DNA of 7,156 nucleotides from Bacillota bacterium (GCA_030705665.1 JAUZQA010000218.1:1-7156), one strand, 5' to 3'; positions 1 through 5,750 are shown, counted from the first letter of the stretch. Notes: generated from the letters alone by a model not told the origin. Numbers and translations are program-made.

Positions 1-343
1 TCACCAGATCAAAAAGGAAATGAAACTGCCGCCATCACTGATTCTTCCAATCGGAGATTTGTTTTTACGGCTGCGGGACAAATATTCAATTGCAGATGTT
101 TCTCCTATTTCAGTAATTGACCAAATTCAACATCCTATTTTGTTCATTCACAGTAAAAAAGATGATTTTATTCTTCCTTCTATGACAGAAAAATTGTTTG
201 TTCAAAAGCCAGGGCCTAAAATGTTGTTTCTTGCCGAAAATGGCCGCCATGCCCAATCACTAAACGACAACCCTGACGATTATGAAAGAGCTATTGATGA
301 ATTCCTGGAAAAACATATTGGACTAATGATTGCTGAAGATTAA
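1..343 (+). CDS. yqkD: alpha/beta hydrolase, C-terminal part (5' end outside window)
   Basis: This is the last 113 residues of a serine hydrolase of the alpha/beta-fold (serine aminopeptidase/acylglycerol lipase-like) superfamily. The frame is open from base 2, upstream of the first ATG at 20, so the gene enters from the left and that ATG is internal. Two of three catalytic residues are visible. The Asp is in the strand-turn segment HSKKDDFILP (Asp 54 of the visible part), and the His is in NGRHAQ (His 83), followed by the usual amphipathic C-terminal helix (DYERAIDEFLEKH). The nucleophile Ser and its GxSxG elbow lie outside the window. There is no membrane segment in the visible part. The gene ends at TAA 341-343 and converges on the HesB-like gene across a shared terminator. 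The YqkD assignment rests on end-of-protein resemblance and on the yqkB neighbour. The substrate cannot be told. Confidence 0.8.
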   Translation, partial: HQIKKEMKLPPSLILPIGDLFLRLRDKYSIADVSPISVIDQIQHPILFIHSKKDDFILPSMTEKLFVQKPGPKMLFLAENGRHAQSLNDNPDDYERAIDEFLEKHIGLMIAED

Positions 344-347
344 CATC

Positions 348-380
348 AAAAAAAGCAGATCAAATTAGTCTGCTTTTTTT
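348..380. terminator. bidirectional intrinsic terminator, hydrolase gene / yqkB
   Basis: A perfect 12-bp inverted repeat has arms AAAAAAAGCAGA (348-359) and TCTGCTTTTTTT (369-380) around a 9-base loop. Read in either direction it gives a GC-containing stem ending in a run of seven U. It lies 4 bases after the hydrolase stop. On the minus strand it overlaps the last four codons of yqkB, and the yqkB TAA lies in the loop. Confidence 0.85.
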
Positions 381-697
381 GTTATAACAAGGCTCAATTG
401 CCCGTTTAAAATTTGCTGGTCACTTGATAGTTTAAACCAATTGGTGGTTTGGGAATAATCAAGTTTCATTTTCTCATCAAAGAAAACCATTTTCGCTTTC
501 TCTACGTATACTGTTTGAGCGTTTGTTTCAATTGCGATATCGTCATCCTCAAGTTCTGGTATAAACCATAAAGCAGCAACACCATCTACTGCACATCCGC
601 AGCCTTCCGTATCGTACTTTAACTTTAAAAAGCCTTTATAATCCTTTGTTTTCTCATTAATTTTTGCAGCAGCAGGCTCTGTAATCAAAATTTCCAT
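365..697 (-). CDS. yqkB: HesB/IscA-like (iron-sulfur biosynthesis domain) small protein, YqkB-like
   Basis: A 110-residue cytoplasmic protein resembling the HesB-like/Fe-S biosynthesis domain family, close in length to the roughly 107-residue B. subtilis YqkB. The N-terminus (ILITEPAAAKI) and the short beta strands fit the fold. The only cysteines are C33 and C35 in EGCGCAVDG. The C-terminal Cys-x-Cys of true A-type carriers (IscA, SufA, ErpA) is missing, so a role as a classical Fe-S carrier is doubtful. The start is the ATG at 697 because GGGGAGA sits 6 bases upstream. The frame extends to 736, but the earlier ATG lacks such a site. It lies 59 bp behind the YolD-like gene and may be its last operon partner, although an extended -10 in the gap could start it separately. 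Its last codons form one arm of the terminator. Molecular function is unknown. Confidence 0.85.
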   Translation of the reverse strand: MEILITEPAAAKINEKTKDYKGFLKLKYDTEGCGCAVDGVAALWFIPELEDDDIAIETNAQTVYVEKAKMVFFDEKMKLDYSQTTNWFKLSSDQQILNGQLSLVITKKAD

Positions 698-726
698 GGT
701 GTATCTCCCCTTCCTTCGCATATGAT

Positions 727-735
727 AGTGTACCA
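727..735 (-). promoter_or_regulatory. possible extended -10 promoter for yqkB
   Basis: On the minus strand, TGGTACACT gives an extended -10 (TG, one base, TACACT) about 30 bases before the yqkB start. No acceptable -35 lies 16-18 bases upstream. It may be chance, with yqkB simply read through from the polymerase operon. Confidence 0.3.
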
Positions 736-756
736 TATTCTATGATTTTTTGCTTT

Positions 757-1092
757 CTACATATCCATTAATCGAACATCGGCAATATCAACCATTGCAA
801 TCTGATGGATTTCCTCAAAGCGATCAACGACAAACAGCTTTTGTGACAATTCGTCCCAACGATGAATCTTTCCAACGACAATTTCATAGTTATGGTTTTG
901 ATAATGGGTAATGGCCACAAGTTGATCAAATTCGACAGCCTCCATTAACACCTCGTTCATTGATTCAAGCTGTTGTTCATCAATGATTTTTTTCTGTTCA
1001 TATCGATCCTCCTTTACCCAATCACGGAGCAGTTTGACATGCTCAGGAAGCATCATCGATGTCCATTTTATTCTCCCACGGTCGTGAATCAT
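757..1092 (-). CDS. yqjX: YolD-like protein, partner of the Y-family polymerase
   Basis: A 111-residue member of the YolD-like family, recognised by the N-terminal DRGRIKW (residues 4-10) followed by MMLPEH (13-18). The rest is a mixed alpha/beta domain with a charged helix (about 19-55) and strands such as QLVAITHY and HNYEIVVGKIHRWD. There is no signal peptide or membrane segment. YolD-like genes commonly sit next to UvrX/YqjW-type Y-family polymerases on Gram-positive chromosomes, phages and plasmids, and have been proposed as UmuD-like accessory factors. The biochemical role is not settled. The start is the ATG at 1092, preceded by GAGGTGA at good spacing. A TTG seven codons upstream is open in frame but less likely. 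It lies 43 bp after the polymerase stop in the same direction with no terminator between, so it is probably cotranscribed and under the same LexA control. Confidence 0.88.
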   Translation of the reverse strand: MIHDRGRIKWTSMMLPEHVKLLRDWVKEDRYEQKKIIDEQQLESMNEVLMEAVEFDQLVAITHYQNHNYEIVVGKIHRWDELSQKLFVVDRFEEIHQIAMVDIADVRLMDM

Positions 1093-1135
1093 AATCTTCA
1101 CCTCACACTTCAAATCCTAAATCAGCTTTTTGCTT

Positions 1136-2398
1136 CTAATTCGCTTTATGCCCGCCCACAAGTTTTGCCCGCTCTCTGGCTGTTCCTGCGGACGTATAAG
1201 AAACAGCACGTAATAGGGCTCCTGAACCAAAACGGTTGCGAATGCGATCAACCACATAGCCCAGCTCCCTCTTTTTTTCTGCGCCTAAGTCAAAGAGACT
1301 AAGCTGCAATTCTGTATCATCCACAATATTTCCGAGTGTGATGGAAATATTTCGAACTGTTTTGCCATTATAATGCTGATGAAATAAGTCAAGGCACACA
1401 CGATAGAGCTCCATTGTCACGTTTGTATGCTGCTCAATTGTTTTTGCACGATGAAAACCGCCGCCAAAATCTTCATGGCTATAGCCGATTCCAAGGCTGA
1501 TTGTTCTCCCCGCTTTTCGGCGTGTCCGTGCTCTCCTCGCCACTTCCTCACACATTTCTAATATTACTTGCTGAATTTCCTCTTTATCCTTATAGTCCCG
1601 CAAGAGGATTTGACTTTTTCCGAAGCTGATTTGCCCTTCAATAATCGGTGCACCTAAATCGGAAAGATCAACTCCCCATGCATGGTAATAAAGCTGGTTC
1701 CCCATGATCCCAAATCTCTTTTCCAGCTGTTCTAAATCAAACCGAGCTAGTTGGCCGACAGTAAAAATCCCCATTCCATTTAATGTTTTCTCTACACGTC
1801 TGCCTATTCCCCACATTTCACTTAGCGGGGCAACTTTCCAAAGCTTTGTCTGAACGTCTGCATAGGTCCATTCAGCAATTCCCCTTTTCTTTGCCTCCAA
1901 ATCAAGACAAAGCTTTGCTATCAGCATGTTAGGACCAATTCCGGCGGCGCTCGGCAGCTGAAATTCCCGCTCAATATCATCCTTTATTTTTTGGGCAATC
2001 GTAAAAGCATCGCCCCATAGATGAACAGCCTCGTCTACTCTTATAAAACTTTCATCAACGCTGTATGTGTGAATCGCTTCTTTTGGAACATAACGATTAA
2101 AGACACGAGAAATTTCCGTAGCTATTCTTAGATATGTTGCCATCTTAGGTTCGACAACCTTGATCCGCGGGTCATTCGGAATTTCGAAAAGCCTTGAGCC
2201 GGTTTTGATTCCATACTCTTTTTTCAGACGCGGGGATGCAGCAAGAATAACGCTTCCCGGTCTATTTAAATTTCCCGCTACAGCTAAATAACAATTAAGG
2301 GGATCAAGTCCCTCCATTACCGCCGAACAGCTTGCATAAAAGCTTTTCATGTCCACACATAAAATTTTATTTTGCGGTAAAGTGCTGTAATCGACCAT
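1136..2398 (-). CDS. polY2: Y-family translesion DNA polymerase (UvrX/YqjW type, PolY2)
   Basis: A 420-residue Y-family DNA polymerase that copies damaged templates. The order is palm/fingers with the metal-binding D16 in CVDMKSFYAS (Y21 in the steric-gate position), then the second acidic pair D115-E116 in SVDESF, a helix-hairpin-helix-like thumb segment (MWGIGRRVEKTLNGMGI, about 195-211), and the little-finger domain to about 360. QLSLF (365-369) matches the beta-clamp-binding pentapeptide, followed by a basic tail. The catalytic residues are intact and the length fits YqjW/UvrX (about 412-416). The DMK form rather than DinB's DMD, plus the adjacent YolD gene, places it in the UvrX/YqjW group rather than DinB. 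The start is the ATG at 2398, with GGGGGA 6 bases upstream. The frame reaches 2431, but that upstream ATG lies inside a LexA-like box and near the predicted transcript start. Regulation is probably by LexA. Confidence 0.95.
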   Translation of the reverse strand: MVDYSTLPQNKILCVDMKSFYASCSAVMEGLDPLNCYLAVAGNLNRPGSVILAASPRLKKEYGIKTGSRLFEIPNDPRIKVVEPKMATYLRIATEISRVFNRYVPKEAIHTYSVDESFIRVDEAVHLWGDAFTIAQKIKDDIEREFQLPSAAGIGPNMLIAKLCLDLEAKKRGIAEWTYADVQTKLWKVAPLSEMWGIGRRVEKTLNGMGIFTVGQLARFDLEQLEKRFGIMGNQLYYHAWGVDLSDLGAPIIEGQISFGKSQILLRDYKDKEEIQQVILEMCEEVARRARTRRKAGRTISLGIGYSHEDFGGGFHRAKTIEQHTNVTMELYRVCLDLFHQHYNGKTVRNISITLGNIVDDTELQLSLFDLGAEKKRELGYVVDRIRNRFGSGALLRAVSYTSAGTARERAKLVGGHKAN

Positions 2399-2424
2399 CC
2401 GTATTCCCCCAAATGTATGATAAA

Positions 2425-2438
2425 CGAACATTAGTTCT
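2425..2438 (-). promoter_or_regulatory. LexA (SOS) box 1 for the polY2 operon
   Basis: AGAACTAATGTTCG on the minus strand has both inner half-sites intact (GAAC, four bases, GTTC). It differs from the Bacillus consensus CGAACRNRYGTTYG at two positions. It directly abuts the polY2 -10 (2439-2444) and covers the expected transcription start, so bound repressor would block initiation. Confidence 0.8.
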
Positions 2439-2444
2439 ATTATA
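2439..2444 (-). promoter_or_regulatory. -10 element of the polY2 promoter
   Basis: A perfect TATAAT on the minus strand lies 41 bases upstream of the polY2 start codon. The -35 position (about 2462-2467) holds no good TTGACA match and overlaps the second LexA-like box. The promoter is therefore probably weak at -35 and dominated by its -10. Confidence 0.6.
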
Positions 2445-2457
2445 TTCTTATTTTAAG

Positions 2458-2471
2458 GGAATATTCGTTCG
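2458..2471 (-). promoter_or_regulatory. LexA-like box 2 in the polY2 -35 region
   Basis: CGAACGAATATTCC on the minus strand matches CGAACRNRYGTTYG except for one core base (GTTC reads ATTC) and the last base. Its centre is 33 bp from that of box 1, about three helical turns, so both could be contacted on one DNA face. It covers the predicted -35 position of polY2. Confidence 0.5.
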
Positions 2472-2537
2472 TATTCAATGGAAATTTTGTTTTTAAATAG
2501 TTGGTTTTTCCAATGTAGAAATCAATTTAAAAAAAGG

Positions 2538-2543
2538 TATAAT
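2538..2543 (+). promoter_or_regulatory. -10 element of the yqzH promoter
   Basis: A perfect TATAAT on the plus strand lies 19 bases before the GTG start of yqzH. The -35 region at normal spacing (GTAGAA, 2515-2520) is poor. If this -10 is used, transcription begins near 2550, which rules out the ATG at 2542 and leaves a very short leader carrying only the ribosome binding site. Confidence 0.5.
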
Positions 2544-2562
2544 GAAGATGGAGGACGGTACC

Positions 2563-2754
2563 GTGGACAAAAAACTAATATCAAAGATGATCCAAAATTG
2601 CTTTAAACAATACTATTCAGATGATACGCTGCCATTGAACAATGAGGACATGGATATGCTTTGCAGCCAAATTTTAAAAATAAAAAATGAGGAACCTGGC
2701 ATCGATTTGTATGAGGCGGTAAACGATCAGGTCTATGAGTTTTTGACAAATTAA
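2563..2754 (+). CDS. yqzH: YqzH-like small protein of unknown function
   Basis: A 63-residue acidic protein (about twelve Asp/Glu against six Lys) with no signal peptide or membrane segment. It looks mostly helical, and its two cysteines are C13 and C34. Family assignment to YqzH rests on size, sequence feel and position next to the yqjW-type polymerase. No activity is known to me. The GTG at 2563 is preferred because GGAGG lies 8 bases upstream. Two upstream in-frame ATGs (2542, 2548) lack a Shine-Dalgarno site, and the first overlaps a TATAAT. The gene is divergent from the polymerase, with about 160 bp between starts. The two LexA-like boxes lie closer to the polymerase promoter, so coordinated SOS induction of yqzH is possible but not shown. 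It ends at a terminator beginning at its own stop codon. Confidence 0.8.
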   Translation: MDKKLISKMIQNCFKQYYSDDTLPLNNEDMDMLCSQILKIKNEEPGIDLYEAVNDQVYEFLTN

Positions 2755-2785
2755 AAGTCTCTGAGTATCCAGAGACTTTATTTTT
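2754..2785. terminator. bidirectional terminator between yqzH and yqjQ
   Basis: A 10-bp perfect stem, AAAGTCTCTG (2754-2763) and CAGAGACTTT (2770-2779), encloses a 6-base loop and is followed on the plus strand by TTTATTTTT. It starts at the last base of the yqzH TAA and overlaps the yqjQ stop. On the minus strand the run is TTTTAATTT, weaker but probably functional. Confidence 0.8.
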
Positions 2786-3569
2786 GATTGAAGGCACGTT
2801 TCCCAATCCGTTCAAACAAGGATGGAAACAAAGTGTGGATCACACTTCCCATATTCATCCAGCGAGGCAAATTAACTTCCCTTGGATGAGTAAGCATGGC
2901 GTTCACGATCTTTTTTGCAACATACTCAGGCTGGAGCATAAATCTTTGTACATTTTTCACGTATGTCCCTTTTTCGTCGGCAATAGTAAAGAAGTTAGTA
3001 GCAATAGGGCCGGGGTTCACCGTTGTAACATAAACATGATCATCAGAGAGCTCCATTCTCAGGGCATTCGAAAAGCCAAGCACCGCATGTTTGGTGGCTG
3101 AATAAACACTGGACTTGGGGGTAGCTATTTTCCCAGCCTGGGAGGCGATATTAATGATATGGCCAGAACGCCTCTTGCGCATAGCAGGCAAAACCATGCT
3201 GGTACAAGCCATTAAACCGATAACATTAACGCTGAACATTCCTTTGATTTCTTCAATTGTCGCTTCGTGTGCAGCGCGGAAAATCCCAAAACCGGCGTTA
3301 TTTACCAGAATATCCACATGTTGAACCGTTTCAAGAATTTGTGTGAAAACGTACTTTACCTTGTCAGTGTCCGATACATCCAGCTGAAAAATGTCTACTC
3401 TAGCATGGCTGTTCCGTTCTATATCATGTTTCACTTTCTGCAATTTATCCATCGTTCTCGCCAATAGAACAAGATTGGCACCCTGAGCGGCACAAAGTTT
3501 GGCAACTTCTGCACCAATTCCTCCTGAAGCACCCGTTATGACAATATTTTTTCCTTTTAAATTTTCCAT
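2778..3569 (-). CDS. yqjQ: short-chain dehydrogenase/reductase, YqjQ-like
   Basis: A 263-residue classical SDR with a Rossmann fold, near the usual length of about 250-260. It shows the TGASGGIG cofactor-binding motif (12-19), NNAG (90-93), N115, and the catalytic S143 and YSATK (Y156, K160), then NPGP (185-188). R38 after strand 2 favours NADP(H) over NAD(H). The catalytic tetrad is complete, so it should be an active oxidoreductase, but the substrate cannot be read from sequence. The tail is basic (ERIGKRAFNQK), with a hydrophobic stretch (MGSVIHTLFPSLF) that could touch a membrane or substrate. The ATG at 3569 is preceded by GAGGTGA. In B. subtilis I recall yqjP, a metallo-beta-lactamase-fold gene, immediately upstream. 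It is not present here, and the leader holds only a short SD-led ORF. Confidence 0.92.
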   Translation of the reverse strand: MENLKGKNIVITGASGGIGAEVAKLCAAQGANLVLLARTMDKLQKVKHDIERNSHARVDIFQLDVSDTDKVKYVFTQILETVQHVDILVNNAGFGIFRAAHEATIEEIKGMFSVNVIGLMACTSMVLPAMRKRRSGHIINIASQAGKIATPKSSVYSATKHAVLGFSNALRMELSDDHVYVTTVNPGPIATNFFTIADEKGTYVKNVQRFMLQPEYVAKKIVNAMLTHPREVNLPRWMNMGSVIHTLFPSLFERIGKRAFNQK

Positions 3570-3601
3570 TTATTTCACCTCAATTGACCATCCACGCATA
3601 A

Positions 3602-3640
3602 CTAAAATCTCCCCAACACACTGATGAGTACAGTCTTCAC
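3602..3640 (-). other. 12-codon ORF with a strong ribosome binding site upstream of yqjQ
   Basis: On the minus strand AAAGGAGAG is followed after 5 bases by GTG and 12 codons (MKTVLISVLGRF if GTG is read as Met), ending in TAG 32 bases before the yqjQ start. The ribosome binding site is better than most in the window. It could be a leader peptide, the leftover start of a deleted gene, or chance. There is no coding evidence beyond the start signal. Confidence 0.3.
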
Positions 3641-3661
3641 TATTACTCTCCTTTACATTGG

Positions 3662-3690
3662 ATGATTAGTCAAGTTTTGTTCTTTTTCAA
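3662..3690 (-). promoter_or_regulatory. possible promoter for yqjQ
   Basis: On the minus strand TTGAAA (3690-3685) is followed after 17 bases by AATCAT (3667-3662). The -35 matches consensus at five of six positions and the -10 at four of six. It would start transcription near 3655, just before the 12-codon ORF, back to back with the proI promoter. Confidence 0.35.
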
Positions 3691-3728
3691 AATTATTAAA
3701 AAAGGAGAAAGATTTACACATTTAGCAC

Positions 3729-3757
3729 TTGACAAAATCCTCAACTTTATTCATAAT
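3729..3757 (+). promoter_or_regulatory. sigma-A-type promoter of proI
   Basis: A perfect TTGACA (3729-3734), a 17-base spacer, then CATAAT (3752-3757). This is the best promoter match in the window. It puts the transcription start near 3764 and leaves a leader of about 27 bases, enough for the ribosome binding site only. Confidence 0.8.
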
Positions 3758-3790
3758 TTTCTAAGCTTTTTAGTTTTAGGAGGAAATGGA

Positions 3791-4627
3791 ATGAAAAAAT
3801 TAGTATTTATTGGAGCCGGTTCAATGGCCGAAGCAATGATTTCTGGCATTATCGAGAATAAGCTGGTAGATTCAAAAAATATTTGGGTAACAAACAAAGC
3901 CAATAAAGAAAAATTATCCGAACTTCATCAACAATATGGGATTACGGGAAGCTATGATTTAAAAACATTGTTTGCTGATGCAAATGCAGTTGTTTTAGCC
4001 ATGAAACCAAAGGATGCAGCTGCTGCTATTACAGAGATTCGCCAATATTTATCAGATAATACGTTAATCATCTCTGTTCTTGCCGGGATTTCAATCGATA
4101 CAATTGAAGTACTGGCTGGGAAAAAGCTAGCCGTTGCACGGGCAATGCCAAACACTTCTGCCGCAGTTGGAAAATCAGCTACCGGTATTGCAGTTAATAA
4201 GTCAGTTTCAACCTCGCAAATGGAAGCTATCAAACAATTATTTGAAACGATTGGCTTTGCGGCATTTGTTCCTGAAGAGAGGCTAGATGCTGTGACAGGG
4301 TTATCTGGTAGCGGTCCAGCGTACATCTATTACCTTGTTGAAGCAATGGAAAAAGGAGCAGCAGAAATTGGCCTTGATCAGGAGACCGCCAAAAAGCTCA
4401 TTATCCAGACTCTTTTAGGGGCAGCGGAAATGGTAAAGGCATCTCCTAAATCATCTAAACAGCTTCGTAAAGAAGTAACAAGCCCTGGAGGAACAACAGA
4501 GGCTGGAATTAAAGTTCTTGAAGACAATCACGTCCAGCAGGCATTCATCGGATGCATAAAAGCGGCCAGTGCTCAATCAAAAAAAATGGGCGAAATGTTG
4601 AGCGCGGAGATCCATTCTATAAAGTAA
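3791..4627 (+). CDS. proI: pyrroline-5-carboxylate reductase (ProI)
   Basis: A 278-residue enzyme performing the last step of proline synthesis, reduction of 1-pyrroline-5-carboxylate to proline with NAD(P)H in the cytosol. The N-terminal Rossmann domain has GAGSMAEAM (8-16), AMKPKD (70-75) and RAMPNT (117-122). The C-terminal dimerisation/active-site domain carries TGLSGSGPAY (169-178) and the family signature VTSPGGTTEAG (229-239). Length equals that of B. subtilis ProI, and all conserved motifs are intact. The ATG at 3791 is chosen because AGGAGG lies 7 bases before it and the protein then starts MKKLVFIGAGS as in the family. The frame is open upstream to 3662, but that would read through the promoter. 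It is probably monocistronic, convergent with rnz. In B. subtilis proI is controlled by a proline-responsive T-box. None is visible here. Confidence 0.97.
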   Translation: MKKLVFIGAGSMAEAMISGIIENKLVDSKNIWVTNKANKEKLSELHQQYGITGSYDLKTLFADANAVVLAMKPKDAAAAITEIRQYLSDNTLIISVLAGISIDTIEVLAGKKLAVARAMPNTSAAVGKSATGIAVNKSVSTSQMEAIKQLFETIGFAAFVPEERLDAVTGLSGSGPAYIYYLVEAMEKGAAEIGLDQETAKKLIIQTLLGAAEMVKASPKSSKQLRKEVTSPGGTTEAGIKVLEDNHVQQAFIGCIKAASAQSKKMGEMLSAEIHSIK

Positions 4628-4638
4628 AAAGTCACCAG

Positions 4639-4674
4639 AGCAAAACACTTACCAATTTTGGTAAGTGTTTTGCT
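4639..4674. terminator. hairpin between proI and rnz, probable bidirectional terminator
   Basis: A perfect 15-bp inverted repeat, AGCAAAACACTTACC (4639-4653) and GGTAAGTGTTTTGCT (4660-4674), has loop AATTTT. It lies 11 bases after the proI stop and 4 bases after the rnz stop. A run of T does not directly follow on either strand. The closest is TTTTT about 10 bases beyond on the minus strand. Termination is therefore inferred from position and stem strength. Confidence 0.65.
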
Positions 4675-4678
4675 AAAA

Positions 4679-5614
4679 TCAGTCATTCTTTTGATTCATG
4701 GGAATGGTCACTTCTTTGAAATCTTCGGCAATATCAGTATTTGGAAAAACCTCCTGCGCTTCCCTTACTAACTCTTTCCAAGCATTACGGTCATAACGAG
4801 CGCTGATGTGTGTTAAATATAGCTTCTTCACATTTGCTCTTTTGGCAATTTCTGCAGCATGATGGGTTGTAGAATGAAAATAATCATATGCCAGGCTTTC
4901 GTCCGCTTTAGAAAAAGTGGCTTCATGAACTAATACATCTGCATTTTGAGCCAAAATAGCGGCGTTATCACAGTAGCGGGTATCTCCAAGAATGGTAACA
5001 ACCCGCCCTGGCTGTGCAGGACCTAAAAAATCGTGCGGGTTAACAATTCTTCCATCCTCTAAAACCACTTGCTCGCCATTTTTTATCTTTCTATAAATAG
5101 GACCTGGTTTAATCCCTGCTTGGGCCAGCTTGTCCGCAAGTAGCGTGCCTGGCCGATTTTTTTCAGCTATTCTAAATCCGTACGAGGGGATCCCATGGTC
5201 TAAACGACGTGTTTCGACTATCATTTGCTCATCCTCAAAAACAATCCCTTCTTCGAGTTCAACAATCTTTAAAGGGTATTTTAAAAAAGTCTGGCTGATT
5301 GATAAGCTGACTTTTACATAATCAGCAATACCTTTTGGACCATATATAATTAATTCAGTATCTCCTCCCTGAAATGACCTGCTGGCGAGCAAGCCTGGAA
5401 GCCCATAAAGATGGTCACCATGCAAATGGGTAATAAAAATCTTTTCAATCCGGCGCGGCTTTATTGAGGTATGTAAGATTTGATGCTGCGTTGCTTCTCC
5501 TACATCAAACAGCCATACGGCTCCTCTTTCTTCAAGCAGTTTAAAAGCAATGGACGTAACATTCCGAAGCTTTGCAGGCAGTCCGGCACCAGTACCTAAG
5601 AAAAAAATATCCAC
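4679..5614 (-). CDS. rnz: ribonuclease Z (tRNA 3'-processing endonuclease)
   Basis: A 311-residue zinc-dependent endonuclease of the metallo-beta-lactamase fold that cuts tRNA precursors lacking an encoded CCA just after the discriminator base, giving the 3' end for CCA addition. Visible features are the N-terminal [11 protein letters not shown], the metal motif HLHGDH (63-68) with H140, D211 and H269 completing the metal sites, and the flexible exosite arm around 154-190 ([12 protein letters not shown]) typical of the short RNase Z form. It closely resembles B. subtilis Rnz (about 307 residues). The start is GTG at 5614, because the mature family N-terminus begins there and AAAGGGG is 7 bases upstream. 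Frames extending to 5716 would add an unrelated hydrophobic leader. A competing out-of-frame ATG overlaps the GTG. It is transcribed alone, divergent from zwf and convergent with proI. Confidence 0.96.
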   Translation of the reverse strand: MDIFFLGTGAGLPAKLRNVTSIAFKLLEERGAVWLFDVGEATQHQILHTSIKPRRIEKIFITHLHGDHLYGLPGLLASRSFQGGDTELIIYGPKGIADYVKVSLSISQTFLKYPLKIVELEEGIVFEDEQMIVETRRLDHGIPSYGFRIAEKNRPGTLLADKLAQAGIKPGPIYRKIKNGEQVVLEDGRIVNPHDFLGPAQPGRVVTILGDTRYCDNAAILAQNADVLVHEATFSKADESLAYDYFHSTTHHAAEIAKRANVKKLYLTHISARYDRNAWKELVREAQEVFPNTDIAEDFKEVTIPMNQKND

Positions 5615-5647
5615 ATAAAAACCCCTTTCCGTCAAATGGATATAAAT

Positions 5648-5656
5648 ACTATAACA
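5648..5656 (-). promoter_or_regulatory. extended -10 promoter for rnz
   Basis: On the minus strand TGTTATAGT gives the TGn extension plus TATAGT (five of six), 33 bases before the GTG start. No good -35 is seen at 16-18 bases. Transcription would start near 5641. Confidence 0.5.
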
Positions 5657-5721
5657 TAAAAAACAAACATCCTTCTTTAACATAAAAGAACAGGTTGCAA
5701 AATACATGGATTGCATTAAAT

Positions 5722-5750
5722 TTGCTAAATCTAAAGGAAACGGCTAAAAT
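5722..5750 (+). promoter_or_regulatory. probable zwf promoter
   Basis: TTGCTA (5722-5727), a 17-base spacer, and TAAAAT (5745-5750) give four and five matches to sigma-A consensus. The start would be near 5757, leaving a leader of about 63 bases. I saw no clear catabolite-response element, riboswitch or operator in the 205-bp rnz-zwf gap. Confidence 0.45.

Noticed and set aside
973..1302. Open plus-strand frame across the yolD/polymerase junction
   Set aside because: It lies antisense to two well-supported genes, has no ribosome binding site and no recognisable protein family.
2501..2513. Small inverted repeat TTGG-N5-CCAA upstream of yqzH
   Set aside because: Four-base arms are too short to separate from chance in AT-rich DNA, and no known operator matches.
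2555..2564. GGTACC-containing palindrome resembling the conserved T-box sequence
   Set aside because: The full conserved stretch, the stem I specifier and a terminator are absent, and the site lies inside the ribosome binding region of yqzH. It is a chance palindrome.
2603..2815. 70-codon minus-strand open frame over yqzH and the terminator
   Set aside because: It crosses a strong terminator hairpin, overlaps yqzH and the yqjQ end, and has no family resemblance.
3662..3790. N-terminal extension of proI by 43 residues
   Set aside because: It would translate the promoter, has no ribosome binding site, and family members begin at the MKKLVFIGAGS segment.
3952..4326. 124-codon minus-strand open frame inside proI
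   Set aside because: It lies entirely antisense to conserved ProI motifs and its composition is that of a reverse-frame shadow.
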